From the NCBI GenBank assembly GCA_026398435.1, contig JAPLSW010000050.1:16567-80566 (forward strand): 64,000 nucleotides of DNA, in the 5' to 3' direction. Numbering within the stretch: the stretch's first letter is position 1; each line of letters opens with the position of its first letter. Position numbers and translations under genes: made by a program. Source of the DNA: Chlamydiota bacterium. Lineage in GTDB: Bacteria; Chlamydiota; Chlamydiia; Chlamydiales; Rhabdochlamydiaceae. The notes beneath the pieces are model-generated. The model was not told where the DNA came from. It saw nothing but the letters and a program-made list of their open reading frames with translations, and made no database searches. This document shows, in pieces, positions 55,496 to 64,000 of the stretch.

Positions 55496-58096
55496 ATGAC
55501 CAAATCACTAATTATTGTAGAGTCTCCTACAAAAATTAAAACTCTAAAAAAATTTTTAGGGCCCGAATACATCTTTGAATCATCACTAGGACACATTAGA
55601 GATCTTCCTCAAAAAGGTTTTGGCATCGATGTGGAAAATAACTTTGAGCCTGAATATGCTATCCTTCCCGATAAAAAAGAAGTTATAGACAACCTAAAGA
55701 AAGCTGCCGCTAAAGTCGACATGGTCTACCTCTCTCCCGACCCTGATAGAGAAGGAGAGGCGATCGCTTGGCATATCGCCTCGATCCTCCCTAAAGGAAC
55801 CAAGGTAAAAAGAGTCACTTTTAATGCCATTACTAAAGATGCCGTTCTCGATGCATTAAAACATCCAAGGGCCATCGATCAAGCTCTTGTCAATGCACAA
55901 CAAGCAAGAAGACTCTTAGATAGGATTGTAGGGTATAAAATCTCCCCTATCCTTACAAGAAGGGTACAAGGGTCCCAAGAAGGGGGCCTATCGGCCGGAA
56001 GAGTGCAATCTGTTGCCCTAAAAATCGTTGTTGATAGAGAAAGAGAAATCGAAGCCTTTATTCCCGTTGAGTACTGGAACCTCCAGTCGATTTTGCAAAC
56101 CAATAAAAAAGAAATTTCTTTCAGCGCCCAGCTTTACTCAGTAGATGGAAGAAGAGTACAGAAAGAGCAGGTAGAAGGAAAAGATTTCTATACAATTTCT
56201 AATGAAGAAGAAGCTAAAGCTATTGTTGAGCGGATGCAGACAGCAAGCTACAAAGTAGCCTCTGTTGAGAAAAAAGAAAAACGGCGCAACCCTGTAGCCC
56301 CCTTCATCACCTCAACATTGCAACAGGAAGCAAGCAGACACTACGGATTTTCCTCCTCTCGCACGATGGGTATTGCCCAGAGCCTGTATGAAGGGGTTGA
56401 TATGGGTAATGAAGGTGCTGAAGGTCTTATTACCTACATGAGAACCGACTCGGTGAGAGTGGCTCCAGAAGCAATTGATGCGGTAAGGACACATATCCTT
56501 TCCACCTATGGCAAAGACTTTCTTCCTGCTGAAGCTAAGCAATATAACACTAAAAATAAAGCGCAAGATGCCCATGAAGCCATCCGCCCGGCAAATTTGC
56601 TTCTCCCTCCTGATGCGATAAAAAATTATCTAACAGTTGATCAATACAAGCTTTATCTCTTAATTTGGCAGCGCTTTGTCGCTTCCCAAATGACACCAGC
56701 TGTTTATGACACTGTTTCTTGTGATATAGAAACAAACACGAATCTGATTCTTAGAGCTACTGGCTCTATCATGAAATTCCAGGGTTTTCTTGCCGCTTAT
56801 GAAGAGCTCCATGACAAAGAAACTCTAGAAGAAAAAGAAAAAGAAGAAGAGAACAAGAAACTTCCTCCTCTTTCTGAAAATCAACCCCTAGAATTACTAG
56901 AAGCTCTTTCAGAACAATCCTTTACAAGACCTCCCCCACGTTTTACTGAAGCCTCTTTAGTAAAAGAGCTAGAAAAGTCAGGTATTGGGAGACCCTCTAC
57001 CTATGCTACGATCATGAATAAGATCCAAAGTAGAGACTATACAGAAAAGGAAAAGGGGACTTTGAAACCAACGGAACTGGGAAGAGTCATCGCTGAGATG
57101 CTCGAAACCAATTTTAAAATCATCATGGATGCCGGATTTACCTCCGTCATGGAAGATGAGCTTGAAAGAGTTGCTGAAGACAAAAAAGACTGGAAGGAAC
57201 TTCTAAAAGAATTCTGGGAAGCTTTTAGTCCTCTGGTCGTAGCTGCTGAAAAAGAAGCCTTTGTCCCGCGTATCATGACAGATAAAATCTGTCCTGACTG
57301 CGGCCACCAGCTCCAAAAGATCTGGGCTCGTCGCAAATACTTCTTTGGCTGCTCCAACTATCCGGACTGCAAATTCACAGCCCCTCAAGAAGCCCTCGAA
57401 TTTAACAAGGAAGAATACGATCCAAATTTTAACTGGGATCAACTTTGTCCTAAATGCCAGGGTCCTATGAAGCTTCGTTTCGGTAAATTTGGAGCTTTCC
57501 TTGGCTGTACCACCTACCCTGAGTGCAAAGGAATCGTCAATATCCCTAAAAAGGGTGAAGCCCCTGCAGAAGATATGCCTGGCTGCCCAGCCGTTGGCTG
57601 TGATGGCACAATTTCTCCAAGAAGGTCCCGCTTTGGCAAGGTATTCTATTCCTGCAGTAACTACCCCGATTGTGATGTCATCGTGAATAACATAGATGAC
57701 CTGCAAGAAAAGTACGTAAATCACCCTAAAACCCCCTATGTTTCTAAAAAGAAACCGAAAAAGGGTTCTACAAAAGGGAAGAAGACTACTACTAAGGAAA
57801 AATCGGCTCCTAAAGAGAAGAAAGCTAAGAAAGCCGTCACTAAAAAGAAAAAACCTTCAAATCAGCCACTGCAAAATCTTTCTAAAGAGCTACAAGCAGT
57901 CGTTGGCGAAGAGAAACTCTCTCGCCCTGAGACAGTTAAAAAAATGTGGGAGTATATCAAAGCTCATGACTTGCAAGACCCTAAAAATAAAAGACTGATT
58001 GTTCCTGATGCGAAGCTCGCTAAGGTATTTGGTTCCAAAGAGCCTTTGGATATGATGAAGCTTTCCGGAGCTCTTGGAAAGCATTTCATAAAGTGA
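55496..58096 (+). CDS. topA: DNA topoisomerase I fused to a SWIB domain
   Basis: 866 residues. Toprim domain at 1-150 (IIVESPTKIKTLKKFL, SPDPDREGEAIAWHI), active-site Tyr in EGLITYMRTDS (~311), and HEAIRPAN. Three C-terminal zinc ribbons occupy ~595-740 (e.g. CPDCGHQLQKIW, CPKCQGPMKLRFGKFG, CSNYPDC). A Lys-rich linker (KKKPKKGSTKGKKTTTK) leads to a SWIB/MDM2 domain at ~785-866 (LSRPETVKKMWEYIK). This fusion is a chlamydial trait; SWIB domains there are linked to chromatin condensation, so it may couple relaxation with nucleoid changes. Confidence 0.97.
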   Translation: MTKSLIIVESPTKIKTLKKFLGPEYIFESSLGHIRDLPQKGFGIDVENNFEPEYAILPDKKEVIDNLKKAAAKVDMVYLSPDPDREGEAIAWHIASILPKGTKVKRVTFNAITKDAVLDALKHPRAIDQALVNAQQARRLLDRIVGYKISPILTRRVQGSQEGGLSAGRVQSVALKIVVDREREIEAFIPVEYWNLQSILQTNKKEISFSAQLYSVDGRRVQKEQVEGKDFYTISNEEEAKAIVERMQTASYKVASVEKKEKRRNPVAPFITSTLQQEASRHYGFSSSRTMGIAQSLYEGVDMGNEGAEGLITYMRTDSVRVAPEAIDAVRTHILSTYGKDFLPAEAKQYNTKNKAQDAHEAIRPANLLLPPDAIKNYLTVDQYKLYLLIWQRFVASQMTPAVYDTVSCDIETNTNLILRATGSIMKFQGFLAAYEELHDKETLEEKEKEEENKKLPPLSENQPLELLEALSEQSFTRPPPRFTEASLVKELEKSGIGRPSTYATIMNKIQSRDYTEKEKGTLKPTELGRVIAEMLETNFKIIMDAGFTSVMEDELERVAEDKKDWKELLKEFWEAFSPLVVAAEKEAFVPRIMTDKICPDCGHQLQKIWARRKYFFGCSNYPDCKFTAPQEALEFNKEEYDPNFNWDQLCPKCQGPMKLRFGKFGAFLGCTTYPECKGIVNIPKKGEAPAEDMPGCPAVGCDGTISPRRSRFGKVFYSCSNYPDCDVIVNNIDDLQEKYVNHPKTPYVSKKKPKKGSTKGKKTTTKEKSAPKEKKAKKAVTKKKKPSNQPLQNLSKELQAVVGEEKLSRPETVKKMWEYIKAHDLQDPKNKRLIVPDAKLAKVFGSKEPLDMMKLSGALGKHFIK

Positions 58097-58108
58097 TAGG
58101 ACTTCGAG

Positions 58109-58146
58109 TTGCTTTAAGCCGTCTTTTTAAAAGTGGCTTAAAGCAA
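58109..58146. terminator. terminator between convergent topA and the glycan operon
   Basis: TTGCTTTAAGCC (58109-58120) and its exact reverse complement (58135-58146) enclose a 14-base loop. It lies 12 bases after the topA stop and 22 bases beyond the end of the opposite gene. U tracts are weak on both sides, so the call rests on stem and location. Confidence 0.55.
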
Positions 58147-58168
58147 GAATTCTTTTGATAAGTCCCTG

Positions 58169-59284
58169 TCAGTAGACAATCTTTTGTTGGGTAAATTCAC
58201 TGAATTTTTCATCCACAAACAAGCGAAATTCATCTTTAAAACGATCCTGACTAAATCTCTCTGCACTTTCTTTGATTTTATAAGGATCAAATTGATTTTG
58301 GCATCTTTCATAAGCGCAAACTGCCTCACATAAAGAAGCTATCGTTTGCTCCTGAAAAAATATTCCTGAAACACCATCCTTTACAATTTCACGAGAAGCC
58401 CCCTTATCAAAAGCAATTACCGGGATCCCTGAAGCTAACGCTTCAACCATAACTATACCAAAATCTTCTTCTGCGGCAAAAATAAAGGCCTTTGCGCTTC
58501 CAAGGAGCGATCTTACTACAGAATCGGGTTGGTAACCTAAAAGCTCAACATTTTGGCTTGCGACACTCTTAATACGAGACATTTCAGGACCATCTCCTAT
58601 AACGATTAGTCTTTTCTCTGGCATCTTGGCAAAGGCAGCTACGATTAAGTCTATTTTTTTATAGGGAACTAGGCGGGAGTAGGTGATATAATACTCCTCC
58701 TTTTTATTGCTTATAAAAAATGCTTTTGTATCCACAGGAGGATAGATTACAGGAGCCTCTCTTCCATAAATTTTTTTGATCCTCTTGGCAACATAGTGTG
58801 ATATTGTGACAAACTCATCTACTCGGGGTGCAGATAAACAATCCCACTTTCTCATCGCATGTAAAATATAGCTAGCTAAAGGTCTTTTTAGACCGCTTAA
58901 ATGACTCATATGAAACTGGTATAAATCCCACGCGTAACGCATAGGAGTAAAACAGTAACAAATATGGAGTTGATTGGAATTGGTTAACACCCCTTTGGCA
59001 ACAGCATGAGAAGTGGATATGATAAGATCGTAACCGCATAAATCAAACTGCTCGATAGCGAGAGGGAAAAAGGGCAGATAATTTCTATAATGCTTTTTAG
59101 CAAATGGCAAAGCCTGGATAAATGATGTCTCAATCTCCTTATCCTCAAAAAAAGTCCCATCTAGTTTTTCAGGATTCTTTATCAAGACATGAATTTTTGA
59201 GGGATATAAGTCATAAATAGATTCTAAAACTCGTTCCCCTCCACCAACTCCCGTTAGCCAATCGTGTACTAATGCAGTTTTCAT
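58169..59284 (-). CDS. glycosyltransferase family 4 (mannosyltransferase-like)
   Basis: 371 residues. ALVHDWLTGVGGGERVLESI is the usual start of WbaZ-like mannosyltransferases, followed by VKIYPPVDT-like VIYPPVDTKAFF and the nucleotide-sugar site FGIVMVEALASGIPVIAFDKG (E-x7-E region). With gmd and manC in the same operon, GDP-mannose or a derivative is the likely donor. Four-base overlap with the polymerase gene upstream. Confidence 0.88.
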   Translation of the reverse strand: MKTALVHDWLTGVGGGERVLESIYDLYPSKIHVLIKNPEKLDGTFFEDKEIETSFIQALPFAKKHYRNYLPFFPLAIEQFDLCGYDLIISTSHAVAKGVLTNSNQLHICYCFTPMRYAWDLYQFHMSHLSGLKRPLASYILHAMRKWDCLSAPRVDEFVTISHYVAKRIKKIYGREAPVIYPPVDTKAFFISNKKEEYYITYSRLVPYKKIDLIVAAFAKMPEKRLIVIGDGPEMSRIKSVASQNVELLGYQPDSVVRSLLGSAKAFIFAAEEDFGIVMVEALASGIPVIAFDKGASREIVKDGVSGIFFQEQTIASLCEAVCAYERCQNQFDPYKIKESAERFSQDRFKDEFRLFVDEKFSEFTQQKIVY

Positions 59285-60579
59285 CTAAGGCCTCGTTGTA
59301 AGCTGCGCAAATAACTTAAAGTTATGGCTGCATGAACCCAGATGTAATTTCGAAATAGTCCTTGATTGAATTGCAATACAATTAATGTACAAATAAGAGA
59401 AATCATCAGGGCAATAGCAGTCCTTCTTTCTGCAATAGTCAGTGATAAACTTCTTTGCATCACTTCTTTAAATACTAACCAATATCTATAAAAAAGGAAT
59501 CCAAATGACATTAAACCAACCAAACCTAAGCTAGCTAAAATTTCAGTAAATACATTCGTTGGATCATGCTTTTCCATTTCTTTTAAAGTTGTAGCAACAC
59601 CCCCATTCTCAATTACTTCGTAGAAATAAGGGCCCACCCCACCGATTCCTACTCCAAAAATAGGATTCTCTTTAAAAACTAAAAAACATTTAACGATCCC
59701 CTTCCACCGATCAATAATCGACCAATGCTTTGTAAATCCCAAATTAAAAAACTTATAAAAAGTTATAATAAATTCCTCTGGGAAAAAAAACCAAATAGCG
59801 GCCATCGATCCAAAAAAAAATGTAAGCATTTGAAGCACCCTGGTTTTTACCTTTTCTACGTAATCTCTCGTAAGGGTCATATAGCCTGCCAATAAGTACA
59901 GCACAGCAAAAATAGGATAAGAAAAAATTACACCCGTTGAAGTTGATGCAATCAAAAGAAAATTAACCAAAATAAAATACAACCAATTAATCTTCTTGTT
60001 AACTGAAAACAATTCAATTGCGTTATAAAACATAACGAATGAAGTCATATATAGAGCATAAAATGAAGGCTCGTAGCTCCATCCCTGCCCTCTAGCTAAG
60101 TTTTTAGCATATTGACTAACAAAAGGAAGTATAATTCCTGATGTCGAAAATAAAACCTGAAGAATCGTATAAGCTCCAATTGTTAAAAATGAAGCCCAAT
60201 AAATTTTTAAGATACGTTCTTTATCAAAATATATAAAGAGGTTATAAGGGAGCAGAAAGTAACATATAAAGCTAAATCCAAAAACACAAAAATAACCTAA
60301 TGATCTAAAGAGGTGTTCCCCAAAAAGCGCAGAACATAGCATTGAAAGCATTAAAACTTTTGTAGGAAGCAAAATCGTATTATCAAAACAAATTATCTTC
60401 TTAGCTTTAATTAAAAGTGTGAAAAGCACTATAGCAATAATGTGATTTACCCTTGGCTTAAACAAACCAACAGGGATATTAAGCAGTTCGCCTGAAAGCG
60501 TAAGAAAATATAAGAAAACAAACGTATCTACTAAGTTTATCCGAAATAAAATTCGTTTTTTTGTTAGCAGAAAATTCAT
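59281..60579 (-). CDS. O-antigen / polysaccharide polymerase-like membrane protein (Wzy_C)
   Basis: 432 residues with about 11 hydrophobic helices. A conserved external loop near residue 310 (FKENPIFGVGIGGVGPYFYE) and FTEILASLGLVGLMSFGFLF fit the Wzy_C ligase/polymerase family. Role: chain assembly or ligation of the glycan made by this operon. Wzy and WaaL cannot be separated by sequence alone. Confidence 0.8.
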   Translation of the reverse strand: MNFLLTKKRILFRINLVDTFVFLYFLTLSGELLNIPVGLFKPRVNHIIAIVLFTLLIKAKKIICFDNTILLPTKVLMLSMLCSALFGEHLFRSLGYFCVFGFSFICYFLLPYNLFIYFDKERILKIYWASFLTIGAYTILQVLFSTSGIILPFVSQYAKNLARGQGWSYEPSFYALYMTSFVMFYNAIELFSVNKKINWLYFILVNFLLIASTSTGVIFSYPIFAVLYLLAGYMTLTRDYVEKVKTRVLQMLTFFFGSMAAIWFFFPEEFIITFYKFFNLGFTKHWSIIDRWKGIVKCFLVFKENPIFGVGIGGVGPYFYEVIENGGVATTLKEMEKHDPTNVFTEILASLGLVGLMSFGFLFYRYWLVFKEVMQRSLSLTIAERRTAIALMISLICTLIVLQFNQGLFRNYIWVHAAITLSYLRSLQRGLR

Positions 60580-60610
60580 TTTATATCCTTACATGAAATT
60601 ACATAAAACA

Positions 60611-61999
60611 TTAGATCCTAGCATAGTCATCTTGAACTCTAACAATATCATCTTCCCCTACATACTCACCAACCTGAACTTCAATGAGCTCTAAGGGCAC
60701 TTTCCCAGGATTTTCAAGTCTATGATATTGAGATTTAGGAACAAAAACACTTTCGTTTTCATGAAGTAGAATTTCTTCTGAACCAATCGTTACCTTAGCA
60801 GTCCCCTTAACTACCACCCAATGCTCACTCCTATGGTAATGAAGCTGCAGACTAAGTCTTTGATTAGGGTGAACGCTGATTTTTTTTATCTTATATCTAT
60901 GCCCTTCTTCCAAAATCGTATATGTTCCCCATGGTCTATGAGAAGTTATATGTTCAGTTGATTGCATAATTTTTTTACTGACCAACTCTTCAACCAGGTT
61001 TTTAACTTTCTGTGAATGCCCCTTCTTGCTTATTAGTAGAGCATCTTCGGTTTCAATAATGATAATATCTTCGAGTCCAAGTGTAGTTATAAGTCTTTTG
61101 CCTCCAAAAATGAGACAATTTTTAGTGTCTAAATCTACAATATTTCCCACTTTCACATTGAAATTCCCGTCTTTTTCAAGAGAATCATAGACACTATCCC
61201 AAGATCCAACATCTGACCAGCTGAGATTCATGGGTATGACTTTAACAGAGGGAGCTTTCTCTAGAATAGCATAGTCTATGGAAATATCTCTGCACTGATG
61301 AAAAGAGGTAAGAGTTTCCTTAAAATCCCCTCGAAATACTTGAAAAAGATCGTTACACTGTTTTTCTAGTTCTTTCCAAAATGTTTTTATTGTAAAAGCA
61401 AAAATCCCGCAGTTCCAGAGATACTCTCCCGATAATACATATTGCTGTGCTATTTCTAAAACCGGCTTTTCGACAAACTTTTCGACCGAAAATATTTCCG
61501 CCTTTTGATCAGGGATAAACTTTATATATCCATACCCAGTTTCTGGTGTATTTGGATGAACTCCAAAAGTAATAATATTCCCCTCTTTTGCAGACCTTTC
61601 GGATAGTGGCAATAAATTCGTAAAGCTCTTTTCAGGATTGATCAGATGGTCTGAAGAAGAAACTAATATAACCTCATCTTCCGAAGCTCCTAAATGTTCT
61701 TGAATGTACTTGATAGCTAGAGCGATAGCAGGTGCTGTATTTTTACTTTCAGGCTCTAGCAGGATGTTATATTCAAAATCAGGATCTAAATCTCTACACT
61801 GATTTTTCACCAGATGATAATAGAGCTGATTTGTAAGAATAATGATATTCTCTCTGGGATAGCTCCGAGAAAATCGCAAAATCGTCTTTTGAAGAAGAGA
61901 TGTCTTTTCACCGAAATGAAGGAATTGCTTCGGAAATGAATTTCTCGAAAGAGGCCAAAGTCTCGTCCCCTTACCACCTGCTAAAATAACTACCTTCAT
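60611..61999 (-). CDS. manC: mannose-1-phosphate guanylyltransferase / mannose-6-phosphate isomerase (ManC/AlgA type)
   Basis: 462 residues; makes GDP-mannose from mannose-1-phosphate and GTP. The start VVILAGGKGTRLWPLSRNSF is the nucleotide-binding loop, with FVEKP at ~165 and MNLSWSDVGSWDSVYDSL near 260. A C-terminal cupin (RPWGTYTILEEGHRYKIKKI, LQLHYHRSEHWVVVKGTA) gives the isomerase domain. Normal length for bifunctional enzymes. The product feeds gmd and the neighbouring glycosyltransferases. Confidence 0.95.
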   Translation of the reverse strand: MKVVILAGGKGTRLWPLSRNSFPKQFLHFGEKTSLLQKTILRFSRSYPRENIIILTNQLYYHLVKNQCRDLDPDFEYNILLEPESKNTAPAIALAIKYIQEHLGASEDEVILVSSSDHLINPEKSFTNLLPLSERSAKEGNIITFGVHPNTPETGYGYIKFIPDQKAEIFSVEKFVEKPVLEIAQQYVLSGEYLWNCGIFAFTIKTFWKELEKQCNDLFQVFRGDFKETLTSFHQCRDISIDYAILEKAPSVKVIPMNLSWSDVGSWDSVYDSLEKDGNFNVKVGNIVDLDTKNCLIFGGKRLITTLGLEDIIIIETEDALLISKKGHSQKVKNLVEELVSKKIMQSTEHITSHRPWGTYTILEEGHRYKIKKISVHPNQRLSLQLHYHRSEHWVVVKGTAKVTIGSEEILLHENESVFVPKSQYHRLENPGKVPLELIEVQVGEYVGEDDIVRVQDDYARI

Positions 62000-62028
62000 G
62001 ACAGCTCCTAATTAGATATAAATAATTA

Positions 62029-63135
62029 TTAACTAAGCACTTCTTCAAAAACTTTCAAATGCGCTTCAAATGTTTTTTTCCACTGAAACTCCTTAACTCT
62101 ACAGTACCCTTTCTGTGATAACTCCATTCTTAAGACGACATCATTTATTGCTTTTTCGAGCCCTTTATATATGCTTATAGAGCTTTGAGGATCTATATAA
62201 AGGGAGGCATCTCCACAAATCTCAGGAAGACTCGCCGCATTAGAAACAACAGTTGGACACCCACAACACATTGCTTCGAGCGGAGGGAATCCAAAACCTT
62301 CGTAAAGTGATGGTAGCACTGTTACAAGTGCATTTGAATAAAACCAACAAAGCTCTTTATTGTCTACAGAGGAGTAAAAATGAACCAGGCCTCTTAAGGT
62401 TGTGTCTTGTAGAACTCTCTCTTGTATCGGAAAATCAGCAAAATGTTTCCCTAAAATCAAAAAATGGGGAGGGGTGTCTGTGTTTTTTACTAGTAGCTTA
62501 TAAGCTTCAATAAGACGATCTAGATTTTTATGAGATTTTAGATTACCTACAAATAAAATAAATTTCTCAGGAGGGTTATATTTAGCGAGAATAGCATTAG
62601 TTTCATCTAAGGAAATTTTCCCGGAATATGCCGAAAAATCAACTCCTAGAAGAATTTTTCTGATCTTATCAGAACCGATTCCAGTATACTTGCAAATTTC
62701 ATTTTTAGAAAATTCTGAGTCTGTAACGACTATATCAGAATATTTGGCAGCTCTTTTTGTAACAATATTTGCATAGAGACTTTTATGAAAAGGCAGATGC
62801 TCCATATGAGCTAGGTGAAAAACATCATGAATTGTTACAATTCTTTTCTTTGCACGTACCGGTAGCAAAGGGATATTGTAGTGAGGCGACCAGAAAATAT
62901 CACATTTAGGAACCTTGTAGGGAATTTCCCACTGCTCTTTTATCGAGTAGATAGGGGACTCTGCGAAAACACAGTCCCACTGTTTCACTTCTATTGCATG
63001 CTCTACTACCGACCTCGAAGTAATCACTTTTAAAGAGAAACCAGTCTCCTGATGTAACAATTTCAGAATATTTCTTAGATATGTACCGATCCCGGATGCA
63101 AGATACATTCTAGCATCTACACAAATCGTTATCAT
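62029..63135 (-). CDS. glycosyltransferase family 4
   Basis: 368 residues. [24 protein letters not shown] start ([16 protein letters not shown]), [20 protein letters not shown], and the donor-site [19 protein letters not shown] are typical of mannosyltransferases such as WbpY/MtfB. The start overlaps the end of gmd by four bases (ATGA-type coupling). Acceptor unknown. Confidence 0.9.
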   Translation of the reverse strand: MITICVDARMYLASGIGTYLRNILKLLHQETGFSLKVITSRSVVEHAIEVKQWDCVFAESPIYSIKEQWEIPYKVPKCDIFWSPHYNIPLLPVRAKKRIVTIHDVFHLAHMEHLPFHKSLYANIVTKRAAKYSDIVVTDSEFSKNEICKYTGIGSDKIRKILLGVDFSAYSGKISLDETNAILAKYNPPEKFILFVGNLKSHKNLDRLIEAYKLLVKNTDTPPHFLILGKHFADFPIQERVLQDTTLRGLVHFYSSVDNKELCWFYSNALVTVLPSLYEGFGFPPLEAMCCGCPTVVSNAASLPEICGDASLYIDPQSSISIYKGLEKAINDVVLRMELSQKGYCRVKEFQWKKTFEAHLKVFEEVLS

Positions 63136-64000
63136 ATAGCCAAAGAAACGAGAGATTTACGCTCATTAGAGTTTTTTATAGAGCCCAGTAGATTCTGTAG
63201 ATCTGAGTTCACCATTAAAGTTACTAACTCTTCTACAGGGGTAGAAGCGGACCAACCGAACTCTCTTTTAGCTTTAGATGGATCCCCAATAAGAAGCTCA
63301 ACTTCGGAAGGTCTAAAGAACTCAGGGGAAACTTCTACTAAAATATCACCTGTATGTTTATCAAAGCCTTTTTCCTCAGTCCCTTCCCCGCTCCAGATAA
63401 TCTCTCTATCGATTTCCTTAAAGGAAAGCTCAACAAATTTTCTCACGGTATTCGTAACGCCGGTAGCTAAAACATAGTCTTGTGGCGTTTCCTGCTGAAG
63501 CATAAGCCACATCCCTTCAACAAAGTCTTTTGCATAGCCCCAGTCTCTTTTTGCATCTAAATTACCTAGATATATCTTATCTTGAAGGCCATGCTTTATT
63601 CTTGCCACGCCCATTGTAATTTTTCGAGAAACAAAGTTCTCACCTCTTCTGGGGCTTTCATGATTGAATAAAATACCATTACATGCGTAAAGATTATAAG
63701 CCTCTCTATAATTTACGACAGCCCAATATCCATAAATTTTAGCAACACCATAAGGAGAACGAGGATAAAAAGGAGTGTTTTCATTTTGAGGGATTTCTTT
63801 CACTTTTCCATAAAGCTCAGAGGTTGATGCTTGATAAAATTTTATACTCGGATTGTATTCCTTAATAGCTTCTAGCAACCTGAGCACTCCTAATGCATCT
63901 ACATTTGCCGTATATTCCGGAACAAGAAAAGAACTCTGAACATGGCTCATTGCAGCTAAATTATAAACCTCTGATGGATTAGCGAATTCTAAGGCTCTTC
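63132..64000 (-). CDS. gmd: GDP-mannose 4,6-dehydratase (partial; N-terminus outside window)
   Basis: The frame is open to the window edge; 289 C-terminal codons are visible. [25 protein letters not shown] (catalytic Thr/Ser-x-Glu), [12 protein letters not shown] (YxxxK), [19 protein letters not shown] and [20 protein letters not shown] are diagnostic of GMD. AAMSHV replaces the usual AAQSHV. The enzyme makes GDP-4-keto-6-deoxymannose, precursor of fucose, rhamnose or perosamine forms; the next step must be encoded beyond the window. Confidence 0.95.
   Translation of the reverse strand, partial: RALEFANPSEVYNLAAMSHVQSSFLVPEYTANVDALGVLRLLEAIKEYNPSIKFYQASTSELYGKVKEIPQNENTPFYPRSPYGVAKIYGYWAVVNYREAYNLYACNGILFNHESPRRGENFVSRKITMGVARIKHGLQDKIYLGNLDAKRDWGYAKDFVEGMWLMLQQETPQDYVLATGVTNTVRKFVELSFKEIDREIIWSGEGTEEKGFDKHTGDILVEVSPEFFRPSEVELLIGDPSKAKREFGWSASTPVEELVTLMVNSDLQNLLGSIKNSNERKSLVSLAI

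Overview
The window looks like chromosome of a chlamydia-related bacterium (order Parachlamydiales, i.e. an amoeba- or protist-associated relative of Chlamydia). Supporting signs are a DNA topoisomerase I fused to a C-terminal SWIB domain, neighbouring uvrD and rpoN genes as in Chlamydia, an RHS protein whose tail resembles the chlamydial DUF687 family, and several secreted or membrane proteins of unknown function. Base composition is AT-rich. Genus is not assignable by eye; the richer metabolism (proline catabolism, GDP-mannose glycans) argues against Chlamydia itself.

Layout. 1-4.3 kb: end of a probable CCA-adding enzyme, a membrane protein, and the methionine ABC importer metNIQ. 4.3-11 kb: a 1810-residue secreted RHS protein with a downstream membrane-anchored partner gene and a decayed second copy of that partner. 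11.3-15.3 kb: accessory stretch with a DUF234 ATPase, an AraC/GyrI regulator bracketed by diverged repeats, and a kinase-like membrane protein. 15.4-25 kb: housekeeping block (TrmH-type methyltransferase, rsgA, eno, peroxiredoxin, metallo-hydrolase, tRNA-Arg) with envelope proteins. 25-27 kb: hipBA module and a prmA-like gene. 27.7-36.5 kb: proline transporter putP, groESL with a candidate HrcA/CIRCE control region, a NamZ-type muramidase and bifunctional putA. 36.5-38.3 kb: a scar with an Rpn-type nuclease flanked by a 36-bp direct repeat copied from the end of putA, plus truncated AlbA_2 and SulP/STAS fragments. 38.4-42.7 kb: a four-gene HlyD-TolC-ABC export operon. 42.8-46.6 kb: a cytidylyltransferase-like protein with a signal peptide, a CPA2 antiporter, and a DUF4143 ATPase behind three operator-like palindromes spaced exactly 33 bp. 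46.7-58.1 kb: uvrD, heptosyltransferase-like GT9, rpoN, a HExxH membrane protein, a DxD glycosyltransferase, a frameshifted O-antigen ligase and topA. 58.2-64 kb: a polysaccharide operon (gmd, GT4, manC, wzy-like, GT4) that runs off the window.

How the genes connect. putP and putA together import and oxidise proline. hlyD-tolC-permease-ATPase form one export machine. gmd and manC make and use GDP-mannose for two glycosyltransferases and a polymerase; the broken ligase 5 kb away may once have served the same surface glycan. The least explained parts are the RHS locus with its duplicated partner cassette, the repeat arrays in front of both orphan ATPases, and genes bracketed by copies of a neighbour's 3' end.
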